Below, in pieces: positions 27,227 through 35,439 of a stretch of DNA of 64,000 bases. The stretch comes from GCA-020352575 sp041635475. Lineage in GTDB: Bacteria > Actinomycetota > Acidimicrobiia > Spongiisociales > JAENVV01. Where the stretch lies: positions 30,148 to 94,147 of the forward strand of contig JBFKVA010000003.1 in assembly GCA_041635475.1 (NCBI GenBank), in the 5' to 3' direction. Numbering within the stretch: the first letter of the stretch is position 1; each line of letters starts with the position of its first letter. The notes below the pieces were generated by a model that saw only the letters and a program-made list of their open reading frames with translations, was not told the origin of the DNA and made no database searches. The translations under genes and the position numbers were made by a program.

Positions 27227-27634
27227 TCAGTAGGTGCGGAAACCCCACTCGAGCTCATCGACCGTCACCACACCCGAAGTGCTCTCGATGAGCACCCGCA
27301 CCCGTTGATCCTGTGCCCACTCCACGAGGGTCCGGCCCGGACCGGGGGCCCATACGAAGACCCCGTTGACGGCGCCACCGCGATCGACTTCGTCCAGGGG
27401 GACCTCGATGAACACTCCGTCGACGGGTACGAAGATCCGCACCTCATAGCCCGGCTCGACGTCGACGGTGAGGGGGACCTGACGGGGCACCTGGTCGCCG
27501 GGGCCGGGAGCCAGTCGTTCGACCTGGGGGGGAATGGCGAGTTCGTCGCCGTGCGGCCAGTAGGCCCACGCCACGGCAACCGTCGCCACGAGGAGCAGAC
27601 CCAGTCCGGTCATGACGAGGCGGTGTCGGTCCAT
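27227..27634 (-). CDS. small membrane-anchored beta-domain protein, unknown
   Basis: A 135-residue protein: one N-terminal transmembrane helix (about residues 8-25, ending WAYW), then a proline-rich extracellular segment and a beta-strand-rich domain (PVDGVFIEVPLDEVDRGG, VLIESTSGVVTVDELEWGF). It looks like a small immunoglobulin-like or carboxypeptidase-regulatory-like domain. Same strand as the preceding exported protein, with a 75-base gap, so the two may share a transcript. No clear leaderless box or strong ribosome binding site was found at the ATG at 27634, which lowers confidence in the exact start. Confidence 0.6.
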   Translation of the reverse strand: MDRHRLVMTGLGLLLVATVAVAWAYWPHGDELAIPPQVERLAPGPGDQVPRQVPLTVDVEPGYEVRIFVPVDGVFIEVPLDEVDRGGAVNGVFVWAPGPGRTLVEWAQDQRVRVLIESTSGVVTVDELEWGFRTY

Positions 27635-27729
27635 GAGTATCGATTCTCGCCCATCCGGACGGTTACCGGCCGGATCGAGAGCCCGCCACCGCCGGCACCG
27701 GAGGAGGGGTGCCGGCGGCTGGAGCCCAC

Positions 27730-28509
27730 CTACTCGACGCCGAGCACGAAGTCACCCGAGACCGAGGCGAACGAGAGCCGACGCTCGATCCTCGTTTCAC
27801 CGGCCGGTGGGGAGGGCGTGTCCGGCAGACGGATGTCGCCGGACATCGACCGGAGGCTGAGGTCCGCCCGGGTCCCGGTGGGGACTGCGAGCCGGGCACT
27901 GCCCGACACCGTCCTGATCCACAGGTCGTGGCCGGTCCACAGTCCGAGGATGATGTCCCCGGACGCCGACTTGGCCCGGACGTCGCCGGATGCCTTCTCG
28001 ATCCGCACGTCGCCCGAGGCGGTGTTCACCTGGAGGTCACCTCTGACCTTCTTGACCCGGACGTCACCGGAGGCGAGGCTGGCCTTGACGGCTCCCCCGA
28101 CCACCGAGGCGCTGATGTCACCGGAGGCCGACTTGGCCTCGAGACTCCCGGCCACCTTGGCGAGACGGAGATCCCCGGAGGCAGTGCTGCACCTGACCTC
28201 TCCCAACCCGACGTCTGCCAGGAGGTTGGCCGATGCCGTGGCAAGCCGCAGGTCGGATCCCGTCGGCAGCTGGACCCGGATGGTCACGCCACCCCCGAAG
28301 CCGAGGAATCTCCGGTCATGGTCCTTGTGGGAAATCGTGATGTCGTCGCCGACCGCGGTCACCTCCACCTGGTCCGCGCCCTTGCCCTCGACCTCGACCG
28401 TGACCGTGGGGTCGGGTGACTCGGTCAGGCGGACGGTGCCACTGGGGACGGTGACAACGAGGTTGGCGGTTTCGCCGCTGAGGGCGAACCGTTCGGTGAT
28501 GGGTGTCAT
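27730..28509 (-). CDS. DUF4097 family beta-repeat protein
   Basis: A 259-residue DUF4097 protein made of short beta-helix repeats with the recurring step (T/S)ASGD(V/I)R at roughly 20-residue intervals: STASGDLRL, KSASGDISA, SLASGDVRV, NTASGDVRI, KSASGDIIL and so on. There is no signal peptide, so it is cytoplasmic, unlike the cell-surface 'adhesin' label sometimes given to the family. The ATG overlaps the stop of the Arc/CopG-like gene (ATGA). Such pairs are common in actinobacteria with unknown function; one idea is a scaffold or partner for the DNA-binding neighbour. Downstream are no further genes of the operon. Confidence 0.85.
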   Translation of the reverse strand: MTPITERFALSGETANLVVTVPSGTVRLTESPDPTVTVEVEGKGADQVEVTAVGDDITISHKDHDRRFLGFGGGVTIRVQLPTGSDLRLATASANLLADVGLGEVRCSTASGDLRLAKVAGSLEAKSASGDISASVVGGAVKASLASGDVRVKKVRGDLQVNTASGDVRIEKASGDVRAKSASGDIILGLWTGHDLWIRTVSGSARLAVPTGTRADLSLRSMSGDIRLPDTPSPPAGETRIERRLSFASVSGDFVLGVE

Positions 28510-28949
28510 AGGTCGAAGCTCCCGGAGACGGAGGAACCAGAGGCACGGGTCCTGGCCTTGCCGGATAGGGCCTTGACGACCCAGGCGTTGACGGAGTCGC
28601 CGCCCATGCCGGCGGCCTCCTCCACGAGGGCCTTGAGTTGGGCAGGGAGTCGGAGCGTGATGCGGGCGTCCAGGTCGCCGGGATCGACGTCACCGGTGGC
28701 GGCAGGGTCGTCGCTGATGCGCAGGACGGGATCGTCGCCGTCGAGCACGACCTCGACGGTGCGGTCACCGAGTTGTGCCCCGACTTCCTCGGCCGCTTGG
28801 CGGGCGAGTTGGAGTCCTGCCTCCCGCAGGGCGGGTCCCAGCGACGCCACGAGGACCGAGCCCGCCTCGCGGACGGCCGGGTCGGTGGCGAACCGGAGCT
28901 GTGACTCCACGGCGGCCTCCACCGAGGCCATGATGACGTCGAGGTTCAT
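28506..28949 (-). CDS. Arc/CopG-like DNA-binding protein (HicB antitoxin-like)
   Basis: A 147-residue protein with a helical N-terminal half, an acidic linker and a C-terminal ribbon-helix-helix motif: ITLRLPAQLKALVEEAAG then DSVNAWVVKAL, the form annotated as HicB-family antitoxin in actinobacteria. These are usually followed by a DUF4097 gene, as here. I chose ATG 28949 (MNLDVIMASVEAAV) because GGAGGG lies six bases before it; a longer in-frame start at 28988 has no ribosome binding site and the ATG overlaps the 44-codon ORF stop. No HicA toxin is present. It is likely to bind the 11-bp repeats in its own promoter and autoregulate. Confidence 0.75.
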   Translation of the reverse strand: MNLDVIMASVEAAVESQLRFATDPAVREAGSVLVASLGPALREAGLQLARQAAEEVGAQLGDRTVEVVLDGDDPVLRISDDPAATGDVDPGDLDARITLRLPAQLKALVEEAAGMGGDSVNAWVVKALSGKARTRASGSSVSGSFDL

Positions 28950-29080
28950 CGACGCCCTCCCAGGGCCGGGCCGCGCCTCACCGGCCACCGGGACCGTTCC
29001 CGGCGATCGGGGACCCGGGGTGAGGCCACGGTCTGGGTGATCGCCCGGTGGAAGTCCCGGGCCACGGCTGGATCCAACAT
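28946..29080 (-). CDS. 44-residue arginine-rich leader ORF
   Basis: A short open frame beginning MLDPAVARDFHRAITQTV and ending in an Arg-rich tail, with its stop overlapping the start of the Arc/CopG-like gene as ATGA. An AAGGAG ribosome binding site is six bases before the ATG, which is a good start for an initiating ribosome. It is the first open frame after the operator-promoter, so it is either a small protein of the operon or a leader that couples translation. Function unknown. It could also be non-coding, since Arg-rich frames are common at this GC. Confidence 0.5.
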   Translation of the reverse strand: MLDPAVARDFHRAITQTVASPRVPDRRERSRWPVRRGPALGGRR

Positions 29081-29108
29081 GTCTGACTCCTTGGTTGTGC
29101 GACGAAGT

Positions 29109-29157
29109 GATGTCATAACGACATCGTCATGATGTCATACCGATGTCATCTTGTCAA
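29109..29157 (-). promoter_or_regulatory. promoter with four tandem 11-bp operator repeats
   Basis: On the minus strand a perfect TTGACA (29157-29152) is followed after 17 bases by CATCAT (29134-29129), a promoter for the Arc/CopG-DUF4097 operon. Lying over it on the plus strand are repeats of GATGTCATAAC at 29109, 29131 and 29142, with a degenerate copy at 29120: four units each exactly 11 bases long, one turn of helix. The core ATGTCAT is nearly palindromic. Such phased short repeats are what ribbon-helix-helix proteins bind cooperatively, so repression of this promoter by the operon's own product is likely. Confidence 0.6.
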
Positions 29158-29229
29158 GGTGGACACTCCGGATACCCTGAGGAGGTGACGAGTCCCCTCG
29201 ACCCGACCCCCCGCTCCTAGGCTGACGGG

Positions 29230-30366
29230 GTGCGGATCAACCCCATCCTCGACCGCCTGGGCGAGAATCCGATGGCGGCGCTCCACGAGCGGGCCAGGGG
29301 TGCGGCCGGGCCGATCCTCGACTTCACGGTGGGTGACCCGCGCGAGCCGACCCCGGCAAGCATCCGCGACGCCCTGCGGGCAGCCGTTCCCGCCACGTCC
29401 CAATACCCGCTGGCGGCCGGCCTCCCGCAGGCCCGGGAAGCGGTCGCCGGGTACGTCCGGCGGCGGCTCGGGGTGGACGTGGATCCGGAGTCGCAGGTCA
29501 TCATCACCGGCGGATCGAAGGAAGCGGTCTTCCACGCACCGGCCGCCCTGTGCGAGCCCGGCGGGGAGGCGATCGTGATCTGCCCGACGCCCGGCTACCT
29601 GCCCTGTGCCCGGGGAGCGCTCCACGCCGGGGTCACGCCTCACCTCCCCGTTCTCTCGGGGGACTTCGTCCTCCGCCCCGACGACATCGATGGGGACGTG
29701 TGGGACCGGGCGGAGATCCTGTGGACGAACTACCCGCACAACCCCTCGGGGGCGGTCATCACCGAGCCAGACCTCAAGGCCCTGATGGAGCGGGCTGCAG
29801 CCCACGACTGCTGGGTGGCGGCCGACGAGTGCTACCTCGACGTCTACGAGGAGGACCCTCCCATCAGCGCGCTCCAGTTGGCGGACCGAGACCTCACCGG
29901 GGTGCTGTCGTTCCTCTCCAACTCGAAGCGGGATGGCATGACCGGCTACCGGGTGGGGGCCGTCGTCGGTGACGCCCGGGGCATCGAGGCGATGCGAAGG
30001 CTGAAGCAGGTGGCGGGGACGACGCCGCCGGAGTTCGTGCAGGAGGCGGCCATCGCCGGTTGGTCGGACGATCGACACGTCGTTGAGCGCAACGCGGTCT
30101 TCGCCGCCAAGCGCCGCATCCTGGGGCCGGTGTTCAAGGCCGCCGGCTTCCACGTCGTCGGGTCGACCGCCGGTCTCTACCTGTGGGTGGACGTCGGCGA
30201 CGACCTCGGGGTGTCCGATCGCCTCCTGGAGGGCGGCATCATGGTGACCCCGGGACGGGTGTTCGGACCCGGGGGCGAGGGGCACATCCGTCTTGCCCTC
30301 GTTCCCACCATCGACGAATGTGTCCGTGCCACCGAGGAGATCCGCCAATGTCTGACCAGCACCTGA
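29230..30366 (+). CDS. dapC: N-succinyl-L,L-diaminopimelate aminotransferase
   Basis: A 378-residue class I/II PLP aminotransferase that makes the amino group donor step in the succinylase route to lysine and diaminopimelate. Motifs: FTVGDPREPTP, NYPHNPSGAVI, ADECYLDVY and the PLP lysine in FLSNSKRDGMTGYR; these match DapC rather than AspC. The GTG start at 29230 follows TAGGCT by six bases (leaderless). The next gene, dapD, begins 19 bases inside its 3' end, which supports the DapC role. It is divergent from the DUF4097 operon. Confidence 0.92.
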   Translation: MRINPILDRLGENPMAALHERARGAAGPILDFTVGDPREPTPASIRDALRAAVPATSQYPLAAGLPQAREAVAGYVRRRLGVDVDPESQVIITGGSKEAVFHAPAALCEPGGEAIVICPTPGYLPCARGALHAGVTPHLPVLSGDFVLRPDDIDGDVWDRAEILWTNYPHNPSGAVITEPDLKALMERAAAHDCWVAADECYLDVYEEDPPISALQLADRDLTGVLSFLSNSKRDGMTGYRVGAVVGDARGIEAMRRLKQVAGTTPPEFVQEAAIAGWSDDRHVVERNAVFAAKRRILGPVFKAAGFHVVGSTAGLYLWVDVGDDLGVSDRLLEGGIMVTPGRVFGPGGEGHIRLALVPTIDECVRATEEIRQCLTST

Positions 30367-31154
30367 TCGAGGCCGCCTACGACGATCGGTCGGTCATCGG
30401 TGACGCCGCGGCAGCCGTCGAACGCACCATCGCCGCCCTCGACCGCGGGGAGGTGAGGATCGTCGAACCCACGGCGGAGGGCTGGGTCGTCAATGAGTGG
30501 GCGAAGAAGGCGGTCCTCCTGTACTTCGCCGTGGCCGAGTTGACGGAGATGCGAGCCGGCCCGTTCGTGTACCACGACAAGATCCCGACCAAGTCCGACC
30601 TGGCTGCACAAGGGGTGCGGGTCGTACCTCCTGGGACCGTCCGCTACGGGGCGTTCTGCGAGCCGGGCGTCGTCGTCATGCCCGGGTACGTCAACATCGG
30701 GGCCTGGGTGGGGGCGGGAACGATGGTCGACACGTGGGCGACCGTCGGGTCATGTGCCCACATCGGACGTGGCGTCCACCTGTCGGGCGGCGTGGGCATC
30801 GGTGGCGTGCTCGAGCCCCCGGGGGCGGTCCCCGTCATCATCGAGGACGGTGCCTTCGTCGGGAGTCGAGCCATCGTGGTCGAAGGTGCCCACATCGGCA
30901 CCGAGGCGGTCCTCGGCGCCAACACGACGATCACCGCCTCGACCCCTATCTACGACGTCACCACCGCCGAGCGCCCCGAGTATCGCGGCGAGGTCCCCCC
31001 GCGAGCGATCGTCGTGCCCGGCACCCGCACCCGCGAGTTCCCGGGCGGTGCGGCCCAGCTCCAATGCGCGTACATCATCGGGTGGCGGAACGAGTCCACC
31101 GACCGCAAAGTGAGCCTCAACGCGGCCCTCCGGGACCATGGGGTGAGTGCGTGA
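30348..31154 (+). CDS. dapD: tetrahydrodipicolinate N-succinyltransferase
   Basis: A 268-residue left-handed beta-helix acyltransferase that uses succinyl-CoA to succinylate tetrahydrodipicolinate. The N-terminal helical domain (VNEWAKKAVLLYF) is followed by hexapeptide repeats (VNIGAWVGAGTMVDTWATVGS, VHLSGGVGIGGVL) and the C-terminal loop PLYR-type region. Start ATG 30348 overlaps dapC by 19 bases with GAGGAG nine bases before it. Length and motifs are standard for DapD. Together with dapC and dapE, it completes the succinylase branch to meso-diaminopimelate for cell wall and lysine. Confidence 0.95.
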   Translation: MSDQHLIEAAYDDRSVIGDAAAAVERTIAALDRGEVRIVEPTAEGWVVNEWAKKAVLLYFAVAELTEMRAGPFVYHDKIPTKSDLAAQGVRVVPPGTVRYGAFCEPGVVVMPGYVNIGAWVGAGTMVDTWATVGSCAHIGRGVHLSGGVGIGGVLEPPGAVPVIIEDGAFVGSRAIVVEGAHIGTEAVLGANTTITASTPIYDVTTAERPEYRGEVPPRAIVVPGTRTREFPGGAAQLQCAYIIGWRNESTDRKVSLNAALRDHGVSA

Positions 31155-31821
31155 CCGGGCCGACCCGACGGTGACGTGGGCCTACTTCGACCTCGACGGC
31201 ACCCTCACCGACCCGTTCGAGGGCATCAGTCGATCGGTGGTGCACGCCCTTCGACCGTGGGGCCTCACCCAGACGCCCGACGAACTCCGAGGCTGGGTGG
31301 GTCCCCCACTCCGGGACTCCTTCCGGGGCGTGGGCCTGTCCGCCGACGAGGCCGAGGAGGCGATCGAGCGTTTCCGCGTCCGGTACTTCGACGTCGGCTG
31401 GGCCGAGAACCGGGTCTTCGGGGGGATCCCGGAGGCCCTGGAGGCCCTGCAGGCGGCAGGGTTCCGCCTCGGCATCGCCACCTCGAAGCCGACGGAGCCG
31501 GCCCGCCGCATCGTCGAGCACTTCGGGCTCGCCCCCCACTTCCGGTTCGTGGCCGGCGCATCCCTCGACGGGTCCCGCGACACGAAAGCCGACGTCATCG
31601 CCTGGGCCCGCTCGGAGTTCTCCGCCGGGCACGGCTGGATGATCGGGGACCGGTCGCATGACATCGAAGGCGGCCGGGCCCACCGGATGGGGACCGTCGG
31701 CGTCCTGTGGGGGTTCGGGTCGGCCATCGAGCTGGCCGATGCTGGCGCCACCCACTTGGCGGCGACGCCCGCAGAGCTCCCGGGACTCCTCGGGCCTGCC
31801 GGCCGCTCGACCGGACCGTGA
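31147..31821 (+). CDS. HAD-superfamily phosphatase, Gph-like
   Basis: A 224-residue HAD hydrolase: motif I FDLDGTLTD near the N-terminus, motif II in TSKPTEPARRI, motif III/IV GDRSHDIEGG. The cap type is the four-helix cap of phosphoglycolate phosphatase-like enzymes, so 2-phosphoglycolate or a similar small phosphoester is likely but not certain. The GTG at 31147 overlaps the dapD stop by eight bases; the GTG at 31171 is an alternative start that gives MTWAYFDLDGTL. It lies between dapD and an MpaB-family gene, with no evident link to lysine synthesis. Confidence 0.82.
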   Translation: MRDRADPTVTWAYFDLDGTLTDPFEGISRSVVHALRPWGLTQTPDELRGWVGPPLRDSFRGVGLSADEAEEAIERFRVRYFDVGWAENRVFGGIPEALEALQAAGFRLGIATSKPTEPARRIVEHFGLAPHFRFVAGASLDGSRDTKADVIAWARSEFSAGHGWMIGDRSHDIEGGRAHRMGTVGVLWGFGSAIELADAGATHLAATPAELPGLLGPAGRSTGP

Positions 31822-31868
31822 GCGCGGGCGGGGATCCGACCCGGCGAGGACTCCGTAGATTCCTCAGG

Positions 31869-32807
31869 ATGCTCGACTCACTCCGCCGACGCATTGGCAC
31901 CGCTGCCGCCCGCCCGTTCGGGCATGCCCCCTACCCGCTCGCCGACACGCTCGACCACGCCGGCGACCCGGGGCTGTGCGGGCCGGGCAGCGCGAGTTGG
32001 GCCATCATCGGCGACGTGTCCGGCTTCATCGGTGGTATCCGGGCGCTCCTCGTCCAAGCCGCCCACCCCGAGGTGGTGGCGGGGGTGCTCGATCACTCAC
32101 GGTACGAGGAGGATCCGCTCGGTCGGCTCTCGCGCACATCGTCGTACGTGACTGCGTCCACCTACGGCGCCATGCCCGAGGTCGAGCGGGCGATCCAGAT
32201 GGTCCGTCGCGCCCACCGGCCCGTCATCGGGATGTCGCACCGGGGAGAGGCGTACGACGCCGGGGACGCCGGCCTCGCAGCCTGGGTGCACAACGCCCTC
32301 ACCGACTCGTTCCTCGTCGCCTACGACCGCTTCGGACGATCCCCCCTGACGACCGACGACGCCGACCGCTTCGTCGTCGAACAGCACGCCATCGGTCGAA
32401 TGCTCGACGCCGACCCGCTCCCCGCCACCGCCCACGACCTGGCGCGGTGGATCGCCGAGCACCCGTCGCTGGCTCCTTCGCCGGGGCAGGCCGCGACGAC
32501 GGCGTTCCTCGCCCGGCCCCCGCTCACGGGAGGACTGCTGGTGGGATACCGACTCCTGGCGGCGGCGGCCGTGGCGACGATCCCTCGCCGCCTTCGCCGC
32601 GTCCTCGGGGTACGGCGCAGGCCCGGAGCGCTCCTGGCGGGACGGATCGCGATTCGCATCCTCCGGTGGGGACTCGGGTCCTCGCCGTCCTGGAACCTGG
32701 CGCTCGTGCGGGCGGGGGCTGAGGTCCCCGCCGGTCTCTTCGTTCAGCCGCTGCCCACCCAGCGTTCCGGCTCGGTGGGGATCGGGCCGCACGAGGCCGG
32801 CACCTAG
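31869..32807 (+). CDS. oxygenase MpaB family protein (DUF2236)
   Basis: A 312-residue member of the MpaB/latex-clearing-protein-like family (DUF2236), haem enzymes that cleave carbon-carbon bonds such as in mycophenolic acid or rubber. The core GPGSASWAIIGDVSGFIGGIRALLVQAAHP and the second half RRPGALLAG are recognisable. TAGATT at 31856-31861 is seven bases before the ATG at 31869, favouring this start over the GTG at 31818 that overlaps the previous stop. The substrate is unknown. The 3' end overlaps the convergent nucleotidyltransferase stop by four bases (CTAG). Confidence 0.83.
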   Translation: MLDSLRRRIGTAAARPFGHAPYPLADTLDHAGDPGLCGPGSASWAIIGDVSGFIGGIRALLVQAAHPEVVAGVLDHSRYEEDPLGRLSRTSSYVTASTYGAMPEVERAIQMVRRAHRPVIGMSHRGEAYDAGDAGLAAWVHNALTDSFLVAYDRFGRSPLTTDDADRFVVEQHAIGRMLDADPLPATAHDLARWIAEHPSLAPSPGQAATTAFLARPPLTGGLLVGYRLLAAAAVATIPRRLRRVLGVRRRPGALLAGRIAIRILRWGLGSSPSWNLALVRAGAEVPAGLFVQPLPTQRSGSVGIGPHEAGT

Positions 32808-33517
32808 TACCCCGGCGTCGCTCCTTCGAAGAGCCGCCCCCCGACCGATTCGAGGACCTCGTCGGCCACCGCAATGAGCTCGTCAGGAGAGGAGCCGACC
32901 CGGGCCCACGCCTCGGCGAGCCGGTCGGCCAGCTCGGGATCGACCTGCCGCAGGTTTCGGTGGACCGCCTTGCCGCTGGTGAGCCAGTGCCGATTGCGAG
33001 CAAGGGTGAAGTCGGCGATGTCCTTCGCCAGCTTGGCTGCCGAGAACATGACCTCACCCAGTGGACGGGGATCGAGGAGATCGCTCACACCGTCGCTGAT
33101 CCGATGGCGGAAGAGCGTGATCTCGCCGTCGGACAGGGGGGTCGGTCCGTTCACCATGAGCCGGGTGAGCCGGCTCTTGAGGTTGCCGCCGATGCCGTCT
33201 CGATCGAAGAGCATCTCGCCCACCGTGAACATGTGGGGGAGCACCGACACTCGGTCTCGCCGGGCCCGCCTGGACGATACGTCCCACAACGAGGCGGCCG
33301 TGTGGACGTGGATGTCGAGCGGCCACCCACCGAACATGATCGACTCCTTGTACGGGGCCGAGTCGAGGTCGCCGACCACGATGAGGTCGATGTCGGCGTT
33401 CTCCTTGTCCTCGCCCCGCACGGGACTCCCATAGGCAACGGCCGCCGAGGCGTGCTCGTAGCGGCCGTTGAGGAGTTGCAGGACGGTCGGACGCCATGGG
33501 TTCCTGGAACGCTGCAT
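32804..33517 (-). CDS. stand-alone nucleotidyltransferase-domain protein
   Basis: A 237-residue protein with the Pol-beta nucleotidyltransferase fold: YGSPVRGEDKENADIDLIVVGD carries GS and the two aspartates (DxD), and the third acid lies in PLDIHVHT. It has a helical C-terminal domain of about 120 residues, similar to proteins of the aminoglycoside nucleotidyltransferase/HEPN-linked type, but no HEPN motif (R-x4-6-H) is evident. TAGGGT at 33524-33529 is six bases before the ATG (leaderless). It could modify an RNA, protein or small molecule; function unknown, and no partner toxin is beside it. Confidence 0.7.
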   Translation of the reverse strand: MQRSRNPWRPTVLQLLNGRYEHASAAVAYGSPVRGEDKENADIDLIVVGDLDSAPYKESIMFGGWPLDIHVHTAASLWDVSSRRARRDRVSVLPHMFTVGEMLFDRDGIGGNLKSRLTRLMVNGPTPLSDGEITLFRHRISDGVSDLLDPRPLGEVMFSAAKLAKDIADFTLARNRHWLTSGKAVHRNLRQVDPELADRLAEAWARVGSSPDELIAVADEVLESVGGRLFEGATPGY

Positions 33518-33614
33518 CCTTCCACCCTACGCGACCCGCAGACCGGCCACGAGGGGTCGCCGGGCAGGAGAAGCGCGCCACGAGTCGGGTGCCGGACCGG
33601 TACCCTGACCGGTC

Positions 33615-34655
33615 GTGGACCTCCTCGACACGCTTGTCTGGCTCATCGATCATCCGTCGCCCTACGGCCACGAGGACGCCCTCTGCGCGGCCATCGAGAA
33701 GCGGTTCACGGGAAAGCCCGTGGTCCGGGTGGGCAACGGCCTCGTCGTCGGTGAACGGACAGGGCGCCCGATCCTGCTCCTCGTCGGACACATCGACACG
33801 GTCCCGCATCAGGGTCAGCCGCCATCCTTCGTCGAAGATGGCCGGGTCCATGGGCTCGGGGCATCGGACATGAAGTCTGGGGTGGCCGTCATGATCCACC
33901 TCCTCGAAGACGCCGCTGTCACGGCCGGCCCCTTCGACGTCGTCGGGGTCTTCTACGACCGGGAGGAGGGCCCGATCGAGGAGAACCAGCTCCGGACGAT
34001 CCTCACCGCCGTCCCGTGGCTGTGCGATGCCGAGTTCGCGGTCGTCCTCGAACCAACCGACCTCAACCTCGAGGAGGGATGCAACGGCGCCATGAACGTG
34101 ACGCTCCGCTTCCACGGCCGATCCGCCCATTCGGCCCGTCCGTGGCTCGGGGAGAACGCCATCCTCAAGGCAACCCGGCTCCTGGACAAGCTGGGCACAG
34201 CCGAGCCGCGGCCGGTCACGATCCGGGGCCTCACGTTCTACGAGGTCATGAGTCCGACGCTGGCCGCCGGCGGTATTGCCCGGAACGTCATCCCGGGGGA
34301 GTTCGAGTTGAACGTCTCGTACCGGTTCACGCCCGACCTCACGCTCGAACAGGCCGAGGACCGCTTCCGGTCCTTCGTCGGGGACCTCGCCGACGAGGTC
34401 GTCTTCGTCGATCGCGCCCCGTCGGGACCGGTTCCCGACCACAACGATCACCTCGAGCGCCTCGAGCGGATCAGCGGTGCCACCCGGCATCCCAAACAGG
34501 GCTGGACGGACGTCGCCCGCCTCGCGGAGTACGGCGTGCCGGCCATCAACTACGGGCCGGGCGAGACGGCCCAGGCCCACCAACGCGCCGAGTCGGTTCC
34601 CGTCGGCAACCTCGAGGTGGCCTTCGACGTGCTCGCACGCTTCCTGACCACGTGA
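33615..34655 (+). CDS. dapE: succinyl-diaminopimelate desuccinylase
   Basis: A 346-residue M20 peptidase-family enzyme that removes succinate from N-succinyl-L,L-diaminopimelate. Metal and catalytic residues are visible: GHIDTVPHQ (His and Asp), GLGASDMKSG (bridging Asp), the catalytic glutamate of REEGP, VLEPTDL and HSARPW, ending with a final histidine in AQAHQRAE. The GTG at 33615 follows TACCCT by eight bases (leaderless). It is separated from dapCD by three other genes. The actinobacterial form is close to ArgE; context favours DapE. Confidence 0.93.
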   Translation: MDLLDTLVWLIDHPSPYGHEDALCAAIEKRFTGKPVVRVGNGLVVGERTGRPILLLVGHIDTVPHQGQPPSFVEDGRVHGLGASDMKSGVAVMIHLLEDAAVTAGPFDVVGVFYDREEGPIEENQLRTILTAVPWLCDAEFAVVLEPTDLNLEEGCNGAMNVTLRFHGRSAHSARPWLGENAILKATRLLDKLGTAEPRPVTIRGLTFYEVMSPTLAAGGIARNVIPGEFELNVSYRFTPDLTLEQAEDRFRSFVGDLADEVVFVDRAPSGPVPDHNDHLERLERISGATRHPKQGWTDVARLAEYGVPAINYGPGETAQAHQRAESVPVGNLEVAFDVLARFLTT

Positions 34656-34683
34656 GGGGGGGAGCGTCACGCGTCTCCCGCCT

Positions 34684-34718
34684 CTCGTCCCTCGTCCCTC
34701 GTCCCTCGTCTCTCGTCT
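34684..34718. repeat. heptanucleotide tandem repeat (5 units)
   Basis: Five head-to-tail copies of CTCGTCY (three CTCGTCC, two CTCGTCT) fill the convergent gap between the dapE and tupC stops. The same 7-base unit occurs at 58738-58765 between nuoD and nuoE. No open frame is interrupted and no RNA structure is clear; a slippage-prone spacer or dispersed repeat element is likely. Confidence 0.7.
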
Positions 34719-34719
34719 C

Positions 34720-35439
34720 TTAGTACACGAGGTCGCCGCGCAGGAAGGCGGCGGTCTCCTCACGGACGGGGTCCGTGAAGAAGCCCTCGGTGGCACCGAC
34801 CTCGATGAGGCGGCCACCGATCATGAGCGCCACCCTGTCGGCCAGCCGTCGTGCCTGGTGCACGTTGTGGGTGACGAGGACGACCGTCGTGTCGTGGGCT
34901 CCGCGGACCTGACCGATCGTGCGCTCGATGAGGCCCACGTTGTACGGATCGAGGTTCGATGTCGGCTCGTCGAGCAGGAGGACCCTCGGCTCGACGAGCA
35001 GCGCCCGGGCGAGCGCGACGCGCTGACCTTCACCCCCGGACAGCCGACGGGCAGGGGCGTCGGCAAGGTCCGACAGACCGAGGTGTTCGAGCCAACCGGC
35101 GACTACGTCTCGGTCCGGGGCTCGGCCCCGCAGGCCAACCCCGAAGACGAGGTTCTCGCGAACGGTGCGGTTGAGGAGCACCGGTCGCTGGAAGACGGTC
35201 GTGACCTGGCGCCTCATCTCGATCGGGGGTTCCTCAGGGACGACCCCACCGAAGAAGGTGAGGGCGCCCGCCGTCGGGGGTTCGAGGAAGTTGAGCAACC
35301 GCAGCAGGGTGCTCTTGCCGGCACCGCTCGGGCCCACGATCCCCAAGACCTCGCCTTCGCGCACCTCGAGGTCGGCGATATCGACCACGGTTCGATCCCC
35401 GTAGGTGCGGCGGATGCCCGCCAGGGCGAAGGCCGTCAT
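34720..35439 (-). CDS. tupC: tungstate ABC transporter ATP-binding protein
   Basis: A 239-residue ABC ATPase. Walker A is GPSGAGKSTL (near 36-45), signature LSGGEGQRVALARAL (about 130), Walker B VLLLDEPTSNLDP. The N-terminal MTAFALAGIRRTYGDRTV matches the TupC/tungstate importer ATPases. The ATG overlaps the permease stop (ATGA), and the substrate-binding protein is two genes upstream. It completes a TupABC importer that takes up tungstate for tungsten- or molybdopterin enzymes. Confidence 0.88.
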   Translation of the reverse strand: MTAFALAGIRRTYGDRTVVDIADLEVREGEVLGIVGPSGAGKSTLLRLLNFLEPPTAGALTFFGGVVPEEPPIEMRRQVTTVFQRPVLLNRTVRENLVFGVGLRGRAPDRDVVAGWLEHLGLSDLADAPARRLSGGEGQRVALARALLVEPRVLLLDEPTSNLDPYNVGLIERTIGQVRGAHDTTVVLVTHNVHQARRLADRVALMIGGRLIEVGATEGFFTDPVREETAAFLRGDLVY

